This document shows, piece after piece, positions 12,033 to 25,063 of a DNA stretch of 64,000 nucleotides. Where the stretch lies: contig SZWC01000807.1 in the NCBI GenBank assembly GCA_023375785.1, positions 280,725 to 344,724 on the forward strand, read 5' to 3'. Numbering within the stretch: position 1 is the first letter of the stretch; each line of letters starts with the position of its first letter. A model generated the notes under the pieces. That model saw only the letters and a list, made by a program, of their open reading frames with translations. It made no database searches and was not told the origin of the DNA. Source of the DNA: Penium margaritaceum (lineage: Eukaryota; Streptophyta; Zygnematophyceae; Desmidiales; Peniaceae). Both the position numbers and the translations under genes were made by a program.

Positions 12033-13751
12033 TGTTTTGAAACCATTGTTTTCCCCTTCTGACCAGTTGTGACTCGTGTTATGGGTTGTGAACGTTGACC
12101 ACCCATTTTGAAATTCTTCCGTCATGGTCAGTGACATATGCCTAGTTTGATTGTCTTGTGTGCATAGTAGCCACTCCGTGCCACCATGTACTGAAGTTCT
12201 TTGTCCTGTCTAGTCGATACATATGATTCCCAAACCATTCTCTCCCTCAGACCATTTGTGACTCGTGTTATGAGTTGTGAATGTTGAACACACATAGTGG
12301 ACGTCTTTGGTCATAGTCAGTGACGTATGCATCCTTTGATTGGTCACTGTGCGCGCTAGCCACACCGTGCCACTACTTGCTGAAGGTCTTTGTACTTGCT
12401 AGTTGATAACTAGTGTTCCCAACCTATTTTTTACCCCTCTGACCATTTGTGTCTCGTGTTATGAGTTTTCAACGTTGACCACACGCTGTGAAATTCTTTT
12501 GGTCATGGTTAGTGACATATGCCTTCTTTGGTTTGTCACTGTACATGGTTACCACGCTGTGTCACTACGTATTGAAGGTCTTTGGGCTTTCTAGTTGATA
12601 GCTAATATTTCCAAGCCATTTTTACCCCCCTCTGACTATCTGCGACCCGTGTTGTGAGTTGTCAATGTTGACCACATGAAGTGAAATTCTTTGGTCATGG
12701 TGAGTGACATATGCATACTTCGGTTGGTCACTGTGCATGGTAGCCAACCTGAGCCACTACATATTGAAGCTATTCTTACTTGTTAGTCGAGAACTATTGT
12801 TCACAAACCATTATCTTCCACTCTGACCATTTGCAACTCGTGCTAATAGTTGTCATATTTTACCACACATAGTGATATTCTTTGGTCATGGTCAGTGAAA
12901 TATGCCTACTCTGGTTGGTCATCGTGCATGGTATCCACACCGTGCCACAACTTATTGAAGGTCCTTGTGCTTGCTAACCAATACCTGTTGTTTCCAAACC
13001 ATTGTTTCTCACTCTGAGCATTTGTGACTCGTATTATGAGTTTTCAACGTTAACCACACACTGTGGATTTCTTTGGTCAAAGGGAGTACATATGCCTACT
13101 TTGGTGGGACATAGTGCATGGTATCCACACTATGCTACCACTGATTGAAGGTCGTTGTACTTGCAAGTTGAGAACTGATATTCCCACACCATTGCTTCCC
13201 CCTCTGACCATTTGTGACTCGTGTTATGGTTATTGAATGTTGACCACCCATATTCGTGTGACTGGTTATGGCCAATGACGTATGCCTATTTTGGTTGTTT
13301 GGTGTGCATAGTAGCCACACCGTGCCACTACGTATTGAAGTTCTTTGTCCTTGCTAGTTGAAACATAGGGCTCCCAAACTATTGTCTCTCCCTTTGACCA
13401 TTTATGACTCGTGTTTTGAGTTGTCAATGTTGACCACAGATAGTGGACATCTTCGCTCATATTAAGTGACGTATACATCCTTTCATTCGTCACTGTACAT
13501 GCTAGCAACACCGTGCCACTACTTGTTGAAGGTCCTTGTACTTGCTAGTTGATAACTAGTGTTCCCAACCCATTGTCTCACCCTGCGACCATTTGTGACT
13601 TGTGTTTTGAGTTTTCAACGTTGATCACACACTGTGAAATTCTTTTGGTGATGGTGAGTGATATATGCCTACTTTGGTTTGTCACTGTACATGGTTGCCA
13701 CACTCTGTTACTATGTATTGATGGTCTTTGTGCTTTCTAGTTGATATCTAG

Positions 13752-13942
13752 TCTTCCCAAACCATTGTTACCCCCTCTGACTATCTGTGACTTGTGTTGT
13801 GAGTTGTCAACATTGACCACATGAAGTGAAATTCTTTGGTCATGGTCAGTGACATATGCCTAATTTGGTTTGTCACTGTACATGGTTACCACGCCGTGTC
13901 ACTACGTATTGAAGGTATTTGTGCTTTCTAGTTGATATCTAG
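13752..13942. repeat. Hybrid monomer (F front, E tail), recent tandem duplication
   Basis: Sequence 13741-13931 is repeated almost without change from 13932, a period of 191 bp. Both copies carry the private variant gttgatatctagtcttccc and gacttgtgttgtgagttg. The first copy ends with an E-type tail (ctgtacatggttaccacgcc) and the second with the F-type tail. This is a textbook product of unequal exchange and adds a seventh monomer to this HOR. Confidence 0.85.
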
Positions 13943-16789
13943 TCTTCCCAAACCATTGTTACCCCCTCTGACTATCTGTGACTTGTGTTGTGAGTTGTCA
14001 ACATTGACCACATGAAGTGAAATTCTTTGGTCATGGTCAGTGACATATGCATACTTTGGTTGGTCACTGTGCATGATAGCCACACTATGCAACTTCATGC
14101 TGAAGGTATTTGTACTTGCTTTTCGATAACTAGTATTCACAAACCATTATCTTCCACTCTCACCATTTGTGACTCGTGTTATGAGTTGTCATAGTTTACC
14201 ACACATATTGACATTCTTTGGTCATGGTCAGTGACATATGCCTACTTTGGTTGGTCATCATGCATGGTATCCACACCGTGCCACACCTTATTGAATATCC
14301 TTGTGCTTGCTAGTTGATACCTAGTGTTCCCAAACCATTGTTTTCCCCTTTGACCATCTGTGACTTGGGTTATAAGTTCTCAACGTTGACCACACACAGC
14401 GGATTTTTTTTGTCAAAGGCAGTACATATGCCTACTTTGGTCGGTCATTGTGCATGGTAGCCACACCATGCTACTACTGATTGAAGGTTGTCGTACTTGC
14501 TAGTTGAGAACTGATATTCCCAGACCATTGTTTCCACCCTGTAACCATTTGTGAATCGTGTTATGGGTTGTGAATGTTGACCACCCATATTGAAATTCTT
14601 CGGTCATGGTCAGTGACATATGCCTAGTTTGTTTGTCCAGTGTGCATAGTAGCCACACCGTGCCACTACGTATTGAAGATCTTTGTCCTGTCTGGTCAAT
14701 ACATATGGTTCCCAAACCAATGTCTCTCCCTCGGACCAGTTGTGACTCGTGTTATGAGTTGTCGATGTTGACCACGCATAGTGGACTTCTTTGGTCATAG
14801 TCAGTGACATATGCATCCTATGATTGGTCACTGTGTACGCTAGCCAGACTGTGCCACTGCTTGTTGAAGGTCTTTGTTCTTGCTAGTTGAAAGATATTGT
14901 TCCTAACCCATTGTTTCCCCCTCTGACCATTTGTGACTCGTGTTATGAGTTTTCAACGTTGACCACAGTGTGAAATTCTTTTGGTTGTGGTAAGTGACAT
15001 ATGCCTTCTTTCGTTTGTCACTGTACATGGTTACCACGCCATGTCACTGCGTATTGAAGGTCTTTGTGCTTTATTGTTGTTAGCTAGTGTTCCCAAACCA
15101 TTGTGACCCCCCTCTCACTATCTGTGACTCGTGTAGTGAGTTGTCAACGTTGACCACATGAAGTGAAATTCTTTGGTCATGATCAGTGACATATGCCTAC
15201 TTTGGTTGGTCACTGTGCATGGTAGCCACACTGTGCCACTACATATTGAAGGTATTAGTACTTGCAAGTCGATAACAAGTATTCACAACCCATTATCTTC
15301 CACTTTGTCATTTGTGACTCGTGTTATGAGTTGTTTAAGTTAACCACACATAGTGACATTGCTTGATCATTGTCAAAGACACATGCCTACTTTGATTGGT
15401 CATCGTGCATGGTATCCACATCGTGTCACATCTTATTAAAGGTACTTTTGCTTGCTAGTTCATACCTTGTGTTCCCAAACCATTGTTTCCCCATCTGACC
15501 ATTTGTGCATCGTTTTTTGAGTTGTCAACGTTAACCACACAGAGCGGATTTCTTTGGTAAAAGGCAGTACATATGCCTGCTTTGGTCGGTCATTGTGCAT
15601 GGTAGCCACACCGTGCTACTACTGATTGAAGGTCCTTGTACTTGCTAGTTGATAACTGATATTCCCAGACCATTATTGCTCCCTCTGACCGTTTGTGACT
15701 TGTGTTATGGTTGGTGAACGTTGATCACCCATATTGAAATTATTTGGTCATGGTCAGTGACATATGCTTAGTTTGGTTGTTTGGTGTGTGTAGTAGCCAC
15801 AGCGTGCCACTACATATTGATGTGATTTGTCCTTTCTAGTTGATACATGTGGTTCCCAAATCATTGTCTCTCCCTCTGACCATTTGTGACTTGTGGTATA
15901 AGTTGTCACATAGTGGACTTCTTTGGTCATAGTCAGTGACGTATGCATCCCTTGATTGGTCACTGTGCACGGTAGCCACACAGTGCCTCTACTTAATGAA
16001 GGTATTTGTACTTGCTAGTTGATAACTAGTGTTCCCAACCCATTGTTTTCCCCTTTGACCATTTGTGACTCGTGTTAGGAGTTTTCAACGTTGACCACAC
16101 ACTGAGAAATTCTTTTGGTCATGGTCAGTGACATATGCCTACTTTGGTTGGTCACTGTGCACGGTATCCACACAGTGCCTCTACTTATTGAAGGTATTTG
16201 TACTTGCTAGTTGGTACCTAGCATTCCCAAAGAGTTGTTTCCCCCTTTGACCATTCGTGACTTGTACGATGAGCTGTCAATGTCGACCACACACAGTGAA
16301 ACTATTGTGGTCATGTTCAGTGACATATGCATACTTTGGTTGGTCATTTTGCATGGTAGCCATGCTGTGCCACTACTTATTGAAGGTCTTTGTAGTTGCT
16401 AGTCGATGCCTAGTACTCACATTCCATTGTTTCCCCCTGTGATCATCCGTGACTCGTGTTCAGAGTTGTGAAGGTTGACCCATCATGGTGAGATTATATG
16501 GTAATGGTCAGTGACACATGCATACCTTGGTTGGTCATTGTGCATGGTAGCCATACCGTGCCACTACTTCTTCAAGCTCTTTGTACTTGCTATTTGGTAT
16601 CTAGTATTCCTAAACCATTGTTTCACCCTCTGACAATTCGTGACACATAGTATGGGTTGTCAACGTTGACCACACATTGTAAACTTTTTGGGTCATTGTA
16701 AGTGGCACATGCCTAACCTGGTTGGTCCTTGTGCATGGTAGCCACACCGTGCCACTACTAATTGAAGGTCTTTGCACTTGCTAGTCGAT

Positions 16790-16998
16790 AAGTAGCAAAA
16801 GGTTTCTCCCTTGGACACCAGGTCGGTTTTCGTTGATTTGTTGCGTGTAGGTGCCTTTGTTGGAATACTCCCTCCCACCCCCCTAGAGGGGTGTTCCGTG
16901 GACGACCTGGAGGACAGATTTGCGACCGCATTATGACACCCCCCTATCCCCCCACGGTTTAGGCTTGAAGGTTGAGTTGTGGTATCACAACACGGCCG

Positions 16999-17030
<32 letters not shown>

Positions 17031-17423
17031 NNNNNNNNNNNNNNNNNNNNNNNNNNNNNNNNNNNNNNNNNNNNNNNNNNNNNNNNNNNNNNNNNNNNNN
17101 NCCCCCCCCCCCCCCCCTTCCCTCCAGGTCGCAAGCCTATTCTATATCGCATGTATGAGGATTCAAACCCAGGACCTACCGATCCAGAATCTAACTCTAT
17201 AAGTACTAAGCCAACTCACATGGTGTTCATATGATGTCCAAATGATGTTGTATGAGTTCCTATGGGTAGAGGACATAAAATAAGGGGTTGTAACACTAGA
17301 GGGTAAATTTCAAAATCATTTTAATCATAAACAATTGAGGCGGACAGAATGTTCAGATTTTGCAACTTCGAGCTTGAATAACTTATCAACCGTTGCTCTG
17401 ATTGACCAGCCGTAAAGAGGAAA
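16790..17423. mobile_element. Non-satellite insert with tRNA-like boxes, copy 2, interrupted by an assembly gap
   Basis: This is a paralogue of 10211-10751, with the same order of sequence and the same junctions to satellite. The C run is longer here, 16999-17030 and 17102-17117, with 71 N between (17031-17101). The tRNA-like boxes are kept on the minus strand, with A-box-like TGGCTTAGTAC. The left junction lies 6,579 bp from that of copy 1. The insert was therefore copied together with its satellite surroundings, not inserted twice. Confidence 0.7.
17031..17101. other. Assembly gap of 71 N inside poly-C
   Basis: This is a run of N flanked by C homopolymers of 32 and 16 bases. The true length of the C tract is unknown. 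Any reading frame across it (polyproline or polyglycine) is meaningless. Confidence 0.99.
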
Positions 17424-17555
17424 GTCGACTACACACAGTGAAATTCTTTTGATAGTTTTTGATGACACAAGCATACTTTGGTTGGTCATTGTGCATGGTA
17501 GCCAGACCGTGCCACTGCTTATCGAAGGTCTTTGTGCTTGCTAGTCGATGCTGAG

Positions 17556-17746
17556 TATTCCCAAACTATTGTTTCTCCCTCTGCCCATTTTTGACTTGTA
17601 TTATGAGTTGTGCACGTTGACCACCCACACTAAACTTATTTGGTCATGATCAGTGATGTATGCCAACTTGGATAGGTCATTGTACACGGTAGACACACCG
17701 TGCCAATACATACAAAAGGTCTTTCTACTTGCTAGAAGATACATAG
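17556..17746. repeat. Divergent satellite monomer G, copy 3
   Basis: This is the same G class as 10884 and 11842. It heads a 5-mer HOR of 956 bp that ends at the A mark at 18512. Confidence 0.8.
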
Positions 17747-20700
17747 TGTTTTGAAACCATTGTCCCCCCCCCCTCACCATTTGTGACTCGTGTTATGGTT
17801 TGTGAACGTTGACCACCCATATTGAAATTCTTCGGTGATGGTCAGTGACATATGCCTAGTTTGGTTGTCTGGCGTGCATAGTAGCCACTCCGTACCACTA
17901 CGTATTGAAGTTTTTTGTCCTGTCTAGTCGATACATATGGTTCCCAAACCATTGTCTCTCCCTCTAGAAATTTGTGACTCGTGTTATGAGTTGTGAATGC
18001 TGATCATTCATACTTGACTTCTTTGGTCATAGTCTGTGACGTATGCATCCTTTGGTCGGTCTATGTACACGCTAGCCACATCGTGCCACTACTTGCTGAA
18101 GGTCTTTGTACTTGGTAGTTGATAGCTAGTGTTCCCAACCCATTGTTTCCCCCTCTGATTATTTGTGACTCGTGTTATGATTTTTCAACGTTGACCGCAC
18201 ACTGTGAAATTCTTTTGGTCATGGTTAGTGACATATGCCAACTTTGGTTTGTCACTGTACATGGTTACCACGCCGTGTTACTACGTATTGAAGGTCTTTA
18301 TGCTTTCTAGTTGATAGCTAGTGTTCCCAAATCATTGTTACCCCCCTCTAAGTATCTGTTACTCGTGTTGTGAGTTGTCAACGTTGACCACATAGAGTGA
18401 AATTCTTTGGTCATGGTCAGTGACATCTGCATACTTTGGTTGGTCACTGTGCATGGTAGCCACACCATGCCACTACTTATTGAAGACATTTCTATTTGCT
18501 AGTCGATAACTAGTATTCACAAACCATTATCTTCCGCTTTGGCAATTTGGGACTTGTTTTATGAGTTGTAAATGTTTACCACACATAGTGACATTCTTTG
18601 GTCATGGTCAGTGACATATGCCTACTTTGGTTGGTCATCGTGTATGGTATCCACACCATGCCAGAACTTATTCACTGTCCCTGTGCTTGCTAACTGATAC
18701 CTGGTGTTCCCAACCCATTTTCCCCCGCTGACCATTTGTAACTCGTATTATGTGTTACCGACATCGACCACACACAGCGGATTTCTTTGGTCAAAGGCAG
18801 TACATATGCCTACTTTGGTCAGTCATTGTGCATGGTAGCCACACCGTGCTACTACTGATTGAAGGTCTCTGTACTTTCTAGTTGAGAACTGATATTCCCA
18901 TACCATTGTTTCCCCGTCTTACCGTTTGTGACTCGTGTTGTAGTTGGTGAGCGTGACCACCCATGTTTTAATTCGTTGGTCATGGTCAGTGACATATGCT
19001 TAGTTTGGTTGTTTGGTGTTCATACTAGCCACAGGGTGCCACTACGTATTCAAGTTCTTTGTCCATTCTAGTTGATACATGTGGTTTCCAAACCATTGTC
19101 TCTCCCTCTGACAATTAGTGACATGTTATGAGTTGTGAATGTTGACCACACATAGTGGACTTCTTTGGTCATAGTCAGTGACGTATGCATCATTTGGTCG
19201 GTCACTGTGCACACTAGCCACACTGTGCCACTACTTGTTGAAGGTCTTTGTACTTGTGAGTTGATAACTAGTGTTCCCAACCCATTGTTTCCCCTCTGAC
19301 CATTTGTGACTTGTGTTATGCGTTTTCAACGTTGACCACACACTGTGAAATTGTTTAGGTCATGGTTAGTGACATATGCCTACTTTGGTTTGTCACTGTA
19401 CATGGTAGCCACACTGTGCCACTACATATTGAAGGTATTTGTACTTGCTTGTTGATAACTAGCATTCACAAAGTTTATCTTCCACTCTAACCATTTGTGA
19501 CTCGTGTTATGTGTTGTCAAAGTTTACCACACATAGTGACATTATTTGGTCATGGTCAGTGACACATGCCTGTTTTGGTTGGTCATCGTGCATGGTATCC
19601 ACACCGTGCCACAACTTATTGAAGTTCCGTGTGCTTGCTAGTTGATATATGGTGTTCCCAAAACATTGTTTCCCCCTCTGACCATCTGTGACTCGTACTA
19701 GGAGTTGTCAACGTTGACCACACACAGCGGAATTCTTTGGTCAAAGGCAATACATATGCCTACGTTGGTCGGTCATTGTGTATGGTAACCACACCGTGCT
19801 ACTACTGACTGAAGGTCGTTGTACTTGCCAGTTGAGAACTTGTATTCGTAGACCATTGTTTCCCCCCTCGGACCATTTGTGACTCGTGTTATGGGTTGTG
19901 AACGTTGACCACCCATATTGAAATTCGTCGGTCATGACCACTGACATATGCCTAGTTTGGTTGTTTGGTGTGCATAGTAGCCATGCCCTGCCACTACGTA
20001 TTGAAGTTCTTTGTCCTTTCTAGTCAATACATGTGGTTCGCAAACCATTGTCTCTCCCTCTGACCATTTGTGACTCGTGTTATGAGTTTTCAATGTTGAC
20101 CACACATTATGGACTTCTGTGGTCATAGTCAGTGACGTATACATCCTTTGGTTCATCACAGTGCACGCTAGCCACGCCGTGCCACTACTTGTTGCAGGTA
20201 TTTGTACTTGCTAGTTGATAACTAGTGTTCCCAACACGTTGTTTCCCCCTCTGACCATTTGTGACTTGTGTTATGAGTTTTCAACGTTGACCACACACTG
20301 TGAAATTCTTTTGGTCATGGTTACCACACCAAGTCACTATGCATTGAAGGTCTTTGTGCTTTCTAGATGATAGCTAGTCTCCCCAAACCTTTGTTACCCC
20401 CCTCTGACTATCTGTGGTTCATGTTGGGAGTTGTCAACGTTGACCACATGAAGTGAAATTCTTTGGTCATGGTCGGTGACATATGCATGCTTTGGTTGGT
20501 CACTATGCACGGTAGCCACACTGTGCAACTACATATTGAAGGTATTTTTTCTTGCTAATTGATGACTAGTATTCACAAACCATCAGCTTCCACTCTGACC
20601 ATTTGTAAATCGTGTTATGAGTTGTAAAGGGTTACCACGCAGAGTGACATTCTTTAGTCATGGTCAGTGACATATGCCTACTATGGTTGGTCATCATGCA

Positions 20701-23700
20701 TGGTATTCACACCGTGCCACAACTTATTGAAGGTCGGTGTGCTTGCTAACTGATACATGGTGTTTCCAAACCATTGTTTCCCCCTCTGACCGTTTGTGAC
20801 TCCTATTGTGAGTTTCCAACGTTGAGCACACACAGCGGATTTCTTTGGTCAAAGGCAGTACATGTGCCTACTTTGGTCTGTCATTGTGCATGGTAGCCAC
20901 ACCATGCTATTACTGATTGAAGGTTGTTGTACTTGCTAGCTGAGAACTGATATTTCCAGACCATTGTTTCCTTCTCTAACTGTTTGTGACTCGTGTTATG
21001 GTTGGTAAACGTTGACCACCCATATTGAAATTCTTTGGTCATGGTCAGTAACATATGCCTAGTTTGGTTGTAGGGTGTGCATAGTAGCCATATCGTGCCT
21101 CTACGTATTGAGTTTCTTTGTCTTCTCATGTCAATACATAGGGTTTAAAAACCATTGTCTCTCCCTCTGACCATTTGTGACTCTTGCTATGAGTTGTGAG
21201 TGTTTACCACACATAGTGGACTTCTTTTGTCATAGCCAATGACGTATGCATCCTCTGATTGATCACTATGCACACTAGCCACACCGTGCCAATAGTTGTT
21301 GAAGGTGTATGCACTTGCTAGTTGATAACTAGTGTTCCCAATCCATTGTTTTCCCCTCTGACCATTTGTGACTTGTGTTATGATTTTTCAACGTTGTCCA
21401 CACACTGTGAAATTCGTTTTATCATTCTCAGTGACATATGCCTACATTCGTTTGTCGCTGTACATGGTTACCACACCGTGTCACTAGGTATTGAAGATAT
21501 TTGTGCTTTCTACTTGATAGATAGTGTTTTCAAACCATTGTTACCCCCATCTGACTTTCTGTGACTCGTGTTGTCAGTTGTCAATATTGACCACATTAAG
21601 TGAGATTCATTGGTCATGGTCAGTGACATATGCATAATTTGGTTGGTCACTGTGCATGGTAGCCACACTTTGCCACTACATATTGAAGGTATTTGTACTT
21701 TCTAGTTGATGAATAGTATTCACAATCCATGATCTTCCACTCTGACCATTTGTGACTCGTGTTATGTAGAGTCAAAGTTTACCACACATAGTGACATTTT
21801 TGGTCATGGTCAGTGACATATGCCTACTTTGGTTGGTCATCATGCATGGTATCCACACCTTGCCACAACGTATTGAAGGTCCTTGTGCTTGCTAGTTGAT
21901 ACCTGGTGTTCCCAAACCATTGTTTCCCCCTCTCACCATCTGTGACTCATGTTATGAAATGTCAACGTTGACCACACACAGCGGATTTCTTTGGTCAAAG
22001 GCAGTACATTTGCCTTCTTTGGACAGTCATTGTGCATAGTAGCCACATCGTGCTACTACTGATTGAAGATTGTTGCGCTTGTAAGTTGAGAACCGATATT
22101 CCCAGACCATTGTTTTTCCCCTGTGACCATTTGTGACTTGTGTTATGGACTGTGCACGTTGACCACACATGTTGAAATTCTTTGGTCATGGTGAGTAACA
22201 TATGCCTAGTTTGGTTGTTTTGTGTGCATGGTAGCCACACTGTGTAACCACGTATTGAAGTTCTTTGTCCTTTCTAGTGGATACATATGGTTCTCAAACC
22301 ATTGTCTCTCCATCTGACCATTTGTTACTTGTGTTATGAGCTGCCAATGTTACTTCCACATAGTGGGTTTCTTTGGTCATAGTCAGTGACGTATGCATCC
22401 TTTCATTGGTCAATGTGCACACTAGCCATACCGTGCCACTTTTTTTAAAGGTCTTTGTACTTGCTAGTTGATAACTAGTGTTCCCAACCCATTGTTTCCC
22501 CCTCTGACCATTTGTGACTCGTGTTATGAGTTTTCAACAGTGACCACATACTAAAAAAATATTTTGGTCATGGTCAGTGACATATTCCTACTTTGGTTTG
22601 TCACTGGACATGGTTACCATGCCATGTCACTACGTATTGAAGGTCTTTGTGCTTTCTAGCTGAAAGCTAGTGTTTCCAAACCATTGTTAACCCCCGATGA
22701 CTTTCTGTGACTCGTGTTGTGAGTTGTCAACGTTGACCACATGAAGTGAGATCCGTTGGTCATGGTGAGTGACACATGCATACTCTGGTTGGTCACTGTG
22801 CATGGTAGCCACACTGTGCCACTACATATTGAAGGAATTTGTACTTGCTAGTCAAAAACTAGTATTCACAAACCATCATCTTCCACTTTGACCATTTGTG
22901 ACTCGTATTATGAGTTGTCAAAGTTTACCAGACAGTGACATTCTTTGGTCATGGTTAGTGACATTCGCCTACTTTGGTTGGTCATCGTGCATGGTATCCA
23001 TACCGTGCCACAACGTATTGAAGGTCCTTGTACTTGCTAATTGATACCTGATGTTTCCAAACCATTGTTTCCCCCTCTGACCATTTGTGACTCATATAAT
23101 GAGTTGTCAACGTTGACTACACACAGCCGATTTCTTTGGTCAAAGGCAGTACATTTGCCTACTTTGGTCGATCATTGTGCATGGTAGCCACACCGCGCTA
23201 CTACTGATTGAAGTTTGTTGTACTTGCTAGTTGAGAAATGATATACCCAGACCATTGTTTCCCCCTCTGACCGTTTGTGACGCGTGCTATGTGTTGTGAA
23301 TGTTGACCACCCATTTTGAAATTCTTCGGTCATGGTCACTGACATATGCCTCGTTTTCTTGTTTGATGTGCACATTAGCCACACCGTGCCACCACGTATA
23401 GAAGTTCTTGGTCCTTTCTAGTAGAAACATGTGGTTCCAAAACCATTGTCTCTCCCTCTGACTAATGTGACTCGTGTTATGAGTTGTCAATGTTGACCAC
23501 ACATAGTGGACTTATTTGGTCATAGTCAGTGACGTATGCATCATTTGGTTGGTCACAGTGCACGCTAGCCACACTGTGCCACAACTTGTTGAAGATTTTT
23601 GTACTTGCTAGTTGATAACTAGTTTTCCCAACCCATTGTTGCCCCCTCTGACCATTTGTGACTCGTGTTATGAGTTTTCAATGTTGACCACACATTGTGA

Positions 23701-24387
23701 AATTATTGTTTTCATGGTCAGTGACATATGCCTACCTTGGTTTGACACTGTACATGGTTACCACGCTGTGTCACTACGTATTGAAGGTCTTTGTGCTTTA
23801 TAGTTGATAGCTAGTATTCCAACCCATTGTTTCCCCCCCTCTGACTGACTGTGACTCGTGTTGTGGGTTGTCAACGTCGACCACATGAAGTGAAATTCTT
23901 TGGTCATGGTCAGTGACATATGCATACTTTGGTTGGTCAGTGTGCATGGTAGCCACACTGTGCAACTACATATTAAAGGTATTTGTACTTGCTAGCCGAT
24001 GATTAGTACTCAAAAACCATTATCTTCCACTCTGACCATTTGTTACTCGTGTTATGAGTTGGCAAAGTTTACCACACATAGTGACATTATTAGGTCATGG
24101 TCAGTGAAATATGCCTCACTTTGTTGGTCATCGTGCATGGAATCTACCGCGTGCCACAACTCATTAAAGGTTCTTGTGTTTGCTAACTGATACCTGGTGT
24201 TCCCAAACAATTATTTCACCCTCCGACCATTTGTGACTTGTATCATTACTTGCCAACGTTGACCACACACAGCGGATTTGTTTGGTCAAAGGCAGCGCAT
24301 GTGCCTACTTTGGTTGGTCATTGTGCATGGTAGCCACACTGTGCTACTACTGATTGAAAGTCGTTGTACTTGCTAATTGAGAAGTGA

Positions 24388-24490
24388 TATTCCCAGACCA
24401 TTGTTTTCCCCCTCTGACCACGTGTGATTCGTGTTACCACGCCTTGTCACTAGGTATTGAATGTCATTGTGCTTTCTAGTTGATAGCTAG
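24388..24490. repeat. Truncated C/E hybrid monomer
   Basis: This monomer is only about 103 bp long. It starts as class C and switches near 24434 to the last third of class E (taccacgccttgtcactagg). It shortens the local HOR to 676 bp (24007-24683). Confidence 0.75.
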
Positions 24491-25063
24491 TGTTTCCAAA
24501 CCATTGATACCCCCCTCTGACTATCTATGACTCGTGTTGTGAGTTGTCAAAGTTGACCACATGAAGTGAGATCCGTTGGTCAAGGTCCGTGAGACATGCA
24601 TACTTTGGTTGGTCACTGTGCATGGAAGCCACACTGTACCACTACATATTGAAGGTATTTGTACTTGCTAGTCAATAACTAGTATTCACAAACCATTATC
24701 TTCCACTCTGACCATTTGTGACTCGTATTATTTGTTGTCAACTATTACCACACATAGTGACATTCTTTTGTCATGGTCAGTGACATATGCATACTTTGGT
24801 TGGTCATCGTGCATGGTGTCCACACCGTGCCACAACATATTGAAGGTCCTTGTGCTTGCTACTTGATACCTGGTGTTCCCAAACCATTAGTATCCCGTCT
24901 GACCATCAATGACTCGTATTATGAGTTGTGAACGTTGACCATTCACATCGGATTTCTTTGATCAAAGGCAGTACATATGCCTATTCTGGTCGGTCATTGT
25001 GCATGGTAGCCAGAGCGTGCTACTACTGATTAAAGGTCGTTGTACTTGCTAGTTGAGAACTGA

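Larger units (their letters stand above)
8711..12600. repeat. Duplicated block, copy 1 of 2 (offset 6,579 bp)
   Basis: This block shares diagnostic variants with about 15290-19200. Examples are the ttcatacctt variant in A/B, the gttaggagttttcaacg E monomer, acacaatgcctctactt against acacagtgcctctactt (9591 and 16170), the cattcccaaagagttg-type monomer, and the non-satellite insert (10211 and 16790). The offset is exactly 6,579 bp at the marks on the left side of the insert. It grows to 6,672 bp to the right because of the longer poly-C/N tract in copy 2. Outer limits are approximate. Confidence 0.8.
10752..16789. repeat. Satellite array block 2, with 5-mer and 6-mer HORs
   Basis: The block begins inside a monomer at gtcgactacacacagtg. 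It contains two consecutive 5-mer HORs headed by monomer G (10884-11841 and 11842-12797, 958 and 956 bp). Then come 6-mer HORs with A marks at 12798, 14132 and 15290. The 1,334-bp interval 12798-14132 is seven monomers, because of a recent F-like duplication at 13752. From about 16,150 the divergent monomers seen before the first insert recur. Confidence 0.93.
15290..19200. repeat. Duplicated block, copy 2 of 2 (offset 6,579 bp)
   Basis: This is the counterpart of about 8711-12600. It includes the second insert and a third monomer G at 17556-17746. Outer limits are approximate because the satellite background is similar everywhere; the block was placed by shared rare variants. Confidence 0.8.

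Noticed and set aside
16920-17234. Open frame with a polyproline stretch across the N gap
   Set aside because: It is produced by translating the poly-C tract and N bases; there is no sequence evidence for a protein.
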